Notes under the pieces: generated by a model
What the model was told of the DNA's origin: nothing
The model's database searches: none
The model's input: only the letters and a program-made list of their open reading frames with translations
Shown here: positions 59,734-64,000 of the stretch, piece after piece
Position numbering within the stretch: position 1 is the first letter of the stretch
Layout of the letters: every line of letters begins with the position of its first letter
Assembly (NCBI RefSeq): GCF_017948455.1
Contig: NZ_JAFFSU010000020.1
Span: 62,001 to 126,000, forward strand
Length of the DNA stretch: 64,000 nucleotides
Direction of reading: 5' to 3'
Origin: Streptomyces sp. GESEQ-4
GTDB taxonomy: Bacteria > Actinomycetota > Actinomycetes > Streptomycetales > Streptomycetaceae
Translations under genes and position numbers: made by a program

Positions 59734-60534
59734 TCAGTGGGCGGTCCATCCGCCGTCGAGGACGAGGGAGGTGCCCGTGACGAAGGATGCCTGCGGGCCG
59801 CACAGATACGCCACGGCCTCGGCGACCTCCTCCGGTTCGATCAGCCGTTTCACCGCGCTGTCCTGCAGCAGCACCTCGGACAGCACGCGCTCCTCGGGAA
59901 TGCCGTGCGCCCGGGACTGATCGGCGAGCTGCTGCTCGACCAGTGGGGTGCGCACATATGCGGGGCACACACAGTTCGAGGTGACGCCATGTGCCGCCCC
60001 TTCGAGGGCCGCGGTCTTGGACAGGCCTTCCAGTCCATGTTTGGCGGCCACATAGGCCGACTTGAAAGCCGAGGCGCGCAGCCCATGGACGGAGGACACA
60101 TTCACGATGCGGCCCCAGCCCTGTCCGTACATATGGGGCAGGGCCCCGCGGATGAGCCGGAACGGTGCCTCCAGCATCACGGTGAGTACCGTGTGGAAGA
60201 CGTCCGGCGGGAACTCCTCGATGGGGCGGACCAGTTGCAGCCCGGCGTTGTTGACCAGGACGTCCGTGCCCGCCGCGGCGAGTTCGGCGGCGTCCAGGTC
60301 GGTGAGGTCGAGGACATGCGGCTCGACCGTGCCCGCCAGGCCCCGGGCCCCTTCGGCGAGCGCCTCCAGGCCCTCGGCGTCCCGGTCGACCGCTCTCACC
60401 TTGGCCCCGGCCTGCGCCAGCCGCAGCGCGCAGGCGCGGCCGATGCCGCCGGCGGCGCCGGTGACGAGGGCGGTACGGCCGCCGAGGTCGAGCGAGGGAG
60501 CGTGGGGTCCCGTTAGGGCGCTGCTAGCCGTCAT
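59734..60534 (-). CDS. 3-hydroxybutyrate dehydrogenase
   Basis: A 266-residue SDR matching bacterial D-3-hydroxybutyrate dehydrogenase, which interconverts 3-hydroxybutyrate and acetoacetate with NAD. Cofactor motif TGAAGGIGRACALRLAQAG, NNAGLQLVRPIEEFP, catalytic VSSVHGLRASAFKSAYVAAK and the substrate-lid region TPLVEQQLADQSRAHGIPEE, whose Q-I-x-D/Q-Q-A type sequence is specific to this enzyme. It lies 76 bp upstream of the GAF/PucR regulator on the same strand and may be co-transcribed with it. Confidence 0.87.
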   Translation of the reverse strand: MTASSALTGPHAPSLDLGGRTALVTGAAGGIGRACALRLAQAGAKVRAVDRDAEGLEALAEGARGLAGTVEPHVLDLTDLDAAELAAAGTDVLVNNAGLQLVRPIEEFPPDVFHTVLTVMLEAPFRLIRGALPHMYGQGWGRIVNVSSVHGLRASAFKSAYVAAKHGLEGLSKTAALEGAAHGVTSNCVCPAYVRTPLVEQQLADQSRAHGIPEERVLSEVLLQDSAVKRLIEPEEVAEAVAYLCGPQASFVTGTSLVLDGGWTAH

Positions 60535-60588
60535 GGCACGACCCTAGGCAGCACCGACACGTCGCCACATGTGCTCAGCACCCATACT

Positions 60589-61068
60589 TCAGCTGGAGCT
60601 CATAGGGTCGAACCATGTGGGTGCGTCCGACAGTGCCTGCTTGATCCGCAGCAGTCCGAACTCGTTCAGCTCGGGCAGGGCGTCCACGTCGAACCAGCCC
60701 ACCTCCAGCGACTCGTCGTCGTTGACCCGCGCCTCACCGCCGACGGCCCGGCAGCGGAAGGTGATGTCCATGTACTGGCAGATGTCGCCGTTGCCATAGG
60801 TGACCGGATCAAGCGCCTGAACGAGAACGACCCGCTCGGCGACGCACCGCACGGCGGTCTCCTCGTGGACCTCCCGCACCGCACAGGCCGCGGGCTGCTC
60901 CCCCGGGTCCGGGATGCCGCCGATCACCGACCACCTGCCGGTGTCGGTACGACGGCCCAGCAGCACTCTGCCCTCGTCGTCGAAGACGATGGCGGTGACT
61001 CCGGGGAGCCACAGCAGTTGTTGGCCGGCCGAGGCCCGGATCGCGCTGATGAAGTCAGGAGTAGCCAT
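60589..61068 (-). CDS. Nudix hydrolase
   Basis: A 159-residue Nudix protein. The Nudix box is GGIPDPGEQPAACAV followed by REVHEETAV: all metal-binding glutamates are present, but the usual glycine near the end of the box (EExGU) is alanine. Related proteins hydrolyse nucleoside diphosphate derivatives; substrate is not predictable. It is transcribed toward hydroxybutyrate dehydrogenase with a 54-bp gap. Confidence 0.88.
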   Translation of the reverse strand: MATPDFISAIRASAGQQLLWLPGVTAIVFDDEGRVLLGRRTDTGRWSVIGGIPDPGEQPAACAVREVHEETAVRCVAERVVLVQALDPVTYGNGDICQYMDITFRCRAVGGEARVNDDESLEVGWFDVDALPELNEFGLLRIKQALSDAPTWFDPMSSS

Positions 61069-61125
61069 GCGACTGACCCTAACGGGCCCGGTCGCTCACC
61101 CCGGGGGCGTTACGACGGCGTACGC

Positions 61126-62736
61126 CTACACGTCACGAGCGCGTCGCCCGCGCACACCGGCCCCGACGGCCCAGCCGAGCCCGCCCGCGGCGAGCAGGAC
61201 CAGGGCGATCTCCGGGAGGATGCCCAGCTTCGTGGCGGGCGTCTCGGAGGAGCGCAGCGGCACCTTCTGGACCAGCGAGTCGGCGACGAACATGCCCGTC
61301 CTCTGAGTGATCTTCCCGTCCGGCATGATGATCGCGCTCACCCCGCTGGTCACCGGCACGGTGACGGTCCGGCTGTGCTCGACAGCCCGGACGCGGGACA
61401 TGGCTAGTTGCTGGTAGGTCATCTCGCTGCGGTCGAAGGTCGCGTTGTTGCTCGGTACGGAGATCATCTGCGCGCCGTCGGTGACCTCGGAGCGCACGGC
61501 CCAGTCGAAGGCGGCCTCGTAGCAGGTGACCAGGCCGACCTTGGCGCCGTCCATGGTGAACACGCCGGGCTCGCTGCCCCGGCTGAAGTCCTGGCGGACC
61601 ATGCTCGTCCAGTCGCTGTTGATGGCCCCGATGAGCGAGCGCAGCGGCAGGTACTCGCCGAACGGCTGGATCTGCCGCTTGTCGTAGGTGTCGATGGGGC
61701 CCTTGACCGGGTCCCACAGGATCTGCTCGTTGAGGAGCTTGCCGTCCCGTTCCACGACGCCTCCCACCGAGATGGGCACGCCGATCGCCTTGGCCGCCCG
61801 GTCGATGACGGCTCGGGCGTCGGCGTTGGCGAACGGGTCGATGTCCGAGGAGTTCTCGGGCCACAGCACGAAGTCGGGCTGAGCGATCTTGCCCGCCTTG
61901 ACCTCGGCGGCCAGCCGCTCCGTCTCGCGCGCGTGGTAGTCGAGCACCGCCCGCCGCTGGGCGTTGAACTCCAGCCCGGCCCGAGGCACGTTGCCCTGGA
62001 TGGCGGCGACGGTCGCGGTGCCGACCTCGGCCTTGTCGGTGACCAGCGGCCGGGCGGCCACGGCCCCGAGCACCGGGACGGCGACGCTCAGCACCGCGAG
62101 GGCCGCGGCGCCACGCCGGACAGCGCGGGTGCGTCGAGTCTCCAGCGACAGGCGTACGACCTCGTACAGACCGAAGCCGCTCAGCACGACCGCGAAGCCG
62201 AGCACCGGGGTGCCGCCGACCGCGGCGAGCGGTAGGAAGATCCCGTCGGCCTGGCCGAACGCGATCTTGCCCCAGGGGAAGCCCTCGAACGGCGCACGCG
62301 CGCGAGCCGCTTCCGAGGCGATCCACACGGCGGCCGCCCACACCGGCCACGCGGGCAGCCTGGACACCGCGGCGATGCCCGCGCCGGCCAGAGCCACGAA
62401 GAGCGCTTCGATGACGACCAGCGCGATCCATGGCCCGGGGCCGACCTCCACGCCGGTCCACACCAGCAGCGGCAGCAGGAAGCCGAGGCCGAACAGGTAG
62501 CCGAGGCCCAGGCCCGCCTTCCAGCTCCGGCCGCGCAGCACCCAGCCGAAGACCGCGAAGGCCGGCAGGGCGAGCCACCACAGGGTGCGCGGCGGAAAAC
62601 TGACGTACAGCAGCACTCCGGAGAGCGCCGCGACGGCGGCCGGAACGAGGCGCGCGAGGCGGGCTCGGCGTGAGGCGGGCGCGTTCTGCGGCTGCAGTTG
62701 GTCCGACTCGTCCACGGAGGTTGCGGTGACGGTCAC
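61126..62736 (-). CDS. lnt: Apolipoprotein N-acyltransferase
   Basis: A 536-residue membrane enzyme adding the third acyl chain to lipoproteins after signal peptide cleavage. About seven helices precede a nitrilase-like periplasmic domain in which the Glu-Lys-Cys triad is visible: E in LWPENSSDID, K in DTYDKRQIQPFGEYLP and C in GLVTCYEAAFDWAV. A final helix anchors the C-terminus. GTG at 62736 was chosen because it begins TVTATSVDESDQ immediately before the first helix; the 39 codons upstream are Arg-rich and atypical. Streptomyces often have two Lnt homologues. The gap 62737-62976 contains no evident gene. Confidence 0.9.
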   Translation of the reverse strand: MTVTATSVDESDQLQPQNAPASRRARLARLVPAAVAALSGVLLYVSFPPRTLWWLALPAFAVFGWVLRGRSWKAGLGLGYLFGLGFLLPLLVWTGVEVGPGPWIALVVIEALFVALAGAGIAAVSRLPAWPVWAAAVWIASEAARARAPFEGFPWGKIAFGQADGIFLPLAAVGGTPVLGFAVVLSGFGLYEVVRLSLETRRTRAVRRGAAALAVLSVAVPVLGAVAARPLVTDKAEVGTATVAAIQGNVPRAGLEFNAQRRAVLDYHARETERLAAEVKAGKIAQPDFVLWPENSSDIDPFANADARAVIDRAAKAIGVPISVGGVVERDGKLLNEQILWDPVKGPIDTYDKRQIQPFGEYLPLRSLIGAINSDWTSMVRQDFSRGSEPGVFTMDGAKVGLVTCYEAAFDWAVRSEVTDGAQMISVPSNNATFDRSEMTYQQLAMSRVRAVEHSRTVTVPVTSGVSAIIMPDGKITQRTGMFVADSLVQKVPLRSSETPATKLGILPEIALVLLAAGGLGWAVGAGVRGRRARDV

Positions 62737-62976
62737 TCCGGGAGTGTACGGCGGGTGACCTTGCCGCCGACAGCGCGGTCCACGGGACGGTACGGGCGTT
62801 CTCCCAGCTCGGGCGCCGCATCGTTCCCGCACAACTCGGCGCAACTCATCCACAAATCGTTCATCAGCCGTTACGGTGTGCCGGAGCCCCTGTCGTGCGA
62901 CCGCTCCAGTCGGGACGGCCGGGGTACGTCACAGGTCGGGGGACCGGGTTCGGGGGGCGGGGTGGGTTCCACGGGG

Positions 62977-64000
62977 ATGACGTCTGCGGCCGGTCCGGAG
63001 GAGGTCGGCGACAGGCGAAACGTTTCGGACGCGGCGGGTGTCGCGGCGCTCGGGGCCTGCGCGGTCTGGTCGCTGATCACAGCCACGGTGCATGGCGGTC
63101 GTCCCGAGGGTGTGTTGCTCGCCATCCTGGCGGTGGCGGCCGGCTATGCCGCGGGGCGGATCTGCGGGGCGCTCCTGCCGGTCGCCGCGCCTTGTGCCGC
63201 GGCGCTGGCGGGACTGGCCCTGACGGTGGCCGTTCCGCACCTGGCGCCCGGGCCCGAGATCGTCGCGCCGCTCGGTCACGCCGGCGCCACCGCCGCGGTA
63301 CTGATCCTGTCCGCCGGCTCCGCGTGCTGCGCGGCGTGGGCCGCGTCGGCTCCGCCGCTGCGGCTCGCCCTGCGCGGGCTGGCCGCCGGGATCGCGGTGA
63401 CCGCGGCCGCCCTCGGCTCGACCACCGGTTTCGTCCTCTGCGTGGCGGTGCTGCTGTGCTCGCTCGCCGCGGGCCGGATGCAGCGCCGCGGCTTGGGTAT
63501 CGCAGGGCTGGGCCTGGTGACGGTCCTGGTGACAGGGCTGCCCTGGGCGGTGGCCGGGAACGCGGTCCCGAACGGGTTCGCCGTATACCTGGAGGGTCAG
63601 CTGACCCGGCACCGGATCGAGCTGTGGCACGACGCCCTGCACATGGTCCGCGAGGATGCCGCTGTGGGCGTCGGGCCTGGGCGTTTCGGTGAGCTCAGCA
63701 CGACGGCCACCCAGACGCTGCTGTCCGACGGCAAACCGCACTCCGCCCCGCTGCAGCAGGCGGCCGAACAGGGTGTCGTAGGCGTGGTCCTGCTGGCGGT
63801 CGTCTTCGGCTGGGTCCTGTACGCCTTGTGGCGCACTCCCCGTTCCACTCCGGTCGCGCTCAGCGCGGGCGCCGCACTGACCGCGCTGGCGGCGATCGCC
63901 GCGGTCGGCAACGCGTTGAGCTTCACCGCCGTGTCCGTGGGCGCCGGCCTGCTGGCGGGCCTGGCAACGGCACGCCCGCTCACCGACGAGCCATCTCAGC
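62977..64000 (+). CDS. O-antigen-ligase-like membrane protein (partial, 5' part)
   Basis: The frame from ATG 62977 is open to the end of the window, 341 codons. It encodes at least eight hydrophobic helices and a large extracytoplasmic loop with LTRHRIELWHDALHMVREDA, VGVGPGRFGELS and KPHSAPLQQAAEQGVVGVVL. That loop (G-x-G-x-G-x-F, then H-N/S-x-x-L-Q-x-x-x-E-x-G) is the hallmark of the Wzy_C/O-antigen ligase (WaaL) family, which joins or polymerises lipid-linked glycans. In Streptomyces the product would be an exopolysaccharide or teichoic-type polymer. The 3' end lies outside the window. Confidence 0.78.
   Translation, partial: MTSAAGPEEVGDRRNVSDAAGVAALGACAVWSLITATVHGGRPEGVLLAILAVAAGYAAGRICGALLPVAAPCAAALAGLALTVAVPHLAPGPEIVAPLGHAGATAAVLILSAGSACCAAWAASAPPLRLALRGLAAGIAVTAAALGSTTGFVLCVAVLLCSLAAGRMQRRGLGIAGLGLVTVLVTGLPWAVAGNAVPNGFAVYLEGQLTRHRIELWHDALHMVREDAAVGVGPGRFGELSTTATQTLLSDGKPHSAPLQQAAEQGVVGVVLLAVVFGWVLYALWRTPRSTPVALSAGAALTALAAIAAVGNALSFTAVSVGAGLLAGLATARPLTDEPSQ

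Noticed and set aside
1..64000. CRISPR arrays, tRNA or rRNA genes, secondary-metabolite cores, phage genes
   Set aside because: No regularly spaced repeats, no cloverleaf-like or rRNA segments, no polyketide, peptide synthetase or terpene genes and no phage structural genes were recognised on reading the window.

Overview
The window is a 64 kb stretch of a high-GC actinomycete chromosome, most likely Streptomyces or a close relative. The support is indirect but consistent: strong GC bias at third codon positions, GTG starts, many ATGA/GTGA start-stop overlaps, a second short Rho, an ECF42-type sigma factor with YCII partners, paired CrcB channels, and an intergenic repeat of a kind common in Streptomyces. 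I see no rRNA, tRNA, CRISPR array or large biosynthetic gene cluster. Most of the window is accessory carbon and nitrogen catabolism, regulators and envelope functions.

Layout. 1-6.4 kb: the tail of an acetylxylan esterase, a class-C-type serine hydrolase, a UTRA/GntR regulator with a DasR-like operator, a MEDS/HATPase protein, and two genes that have both lost their 5' parts at a common junction near 3.84 kb, followed by a methyltransferase. 6.4-10.5 kb: an Rv1733c-like membrane protein, an operon of YCII-SnoaL, YCII and ECF42 sigma factor, and a methyltransferase. 10.5-15.7 kb: a short Rho paralogue behind a pyrimidine-rich leader, a D,D-carboxypeptidase, and two translationally coupled polyprenol-phosphate-mannose type mannosyltransferases. 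15.7-21.5 kb: an asparagine/glutamine nitrogen module (FadR-type regulator, permease, asparaginase, aspartase, glutaminase). 21.5-24.9 kb: UppP, two fluoride channel subunits, an SMP-30-like protein and a small winged-helix regulator.

24.9-33.1 kb is a compact galactan utilisation locus: a secreted GH53 endo-galactanase cuts beta-1,4-galactan, a lipoprotein/two-permease ABC importer takes up the oligosaccharides, an intracellular GH42 beta-galactosidase finishes them, and a LacI regulator closes the transporter operon. A LacI-type palindrome sits on a TTGACA promoter in the divergent control region. The importer has no ATPase gene, so it presumably uses a shared one such as MsiK.

33.1-41.9 kb is a patchwork: VOC protein, leaderless-looking MarR gene, a relic of an AraC regulator, SseB protein, a flavin-dependent monooxygenase, then two IS1634-like copies (a 3' remnant and a full-length frameshifted copy) around a TetR/SDR pair, a DUF899 pseudogene with an internal deletion, and a second TetR/SDR pair with matching operators.

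41.9-48.5 kb: a secreted five-part protein (PA14, sorbosone-dehydrogenase-like propeller, linker domain, carbohydrate-binding module, DUF1080 3-keto-glycoside hydrolase), a PIG-L deacetylase, a GNAT enzyme, and a TetR gene divergent from two small membrane proteins. 48.5-56.1 kb is a rhamnoside utilisation locus: GH78 rhamnosidase, ABC importer without ATPase, and a LacI regulator, linked by AACGTT-centred palindromes. 56.1-64 kb: an MHS-family transporter, a GAF/PucR regulator, 3-hydroxybutyrate dehydrogenase, Nudix hydrolase, apolipoprotein N-acyltransferase and the start of an O-antigen-ligase-like membrane protein cut by the window end.
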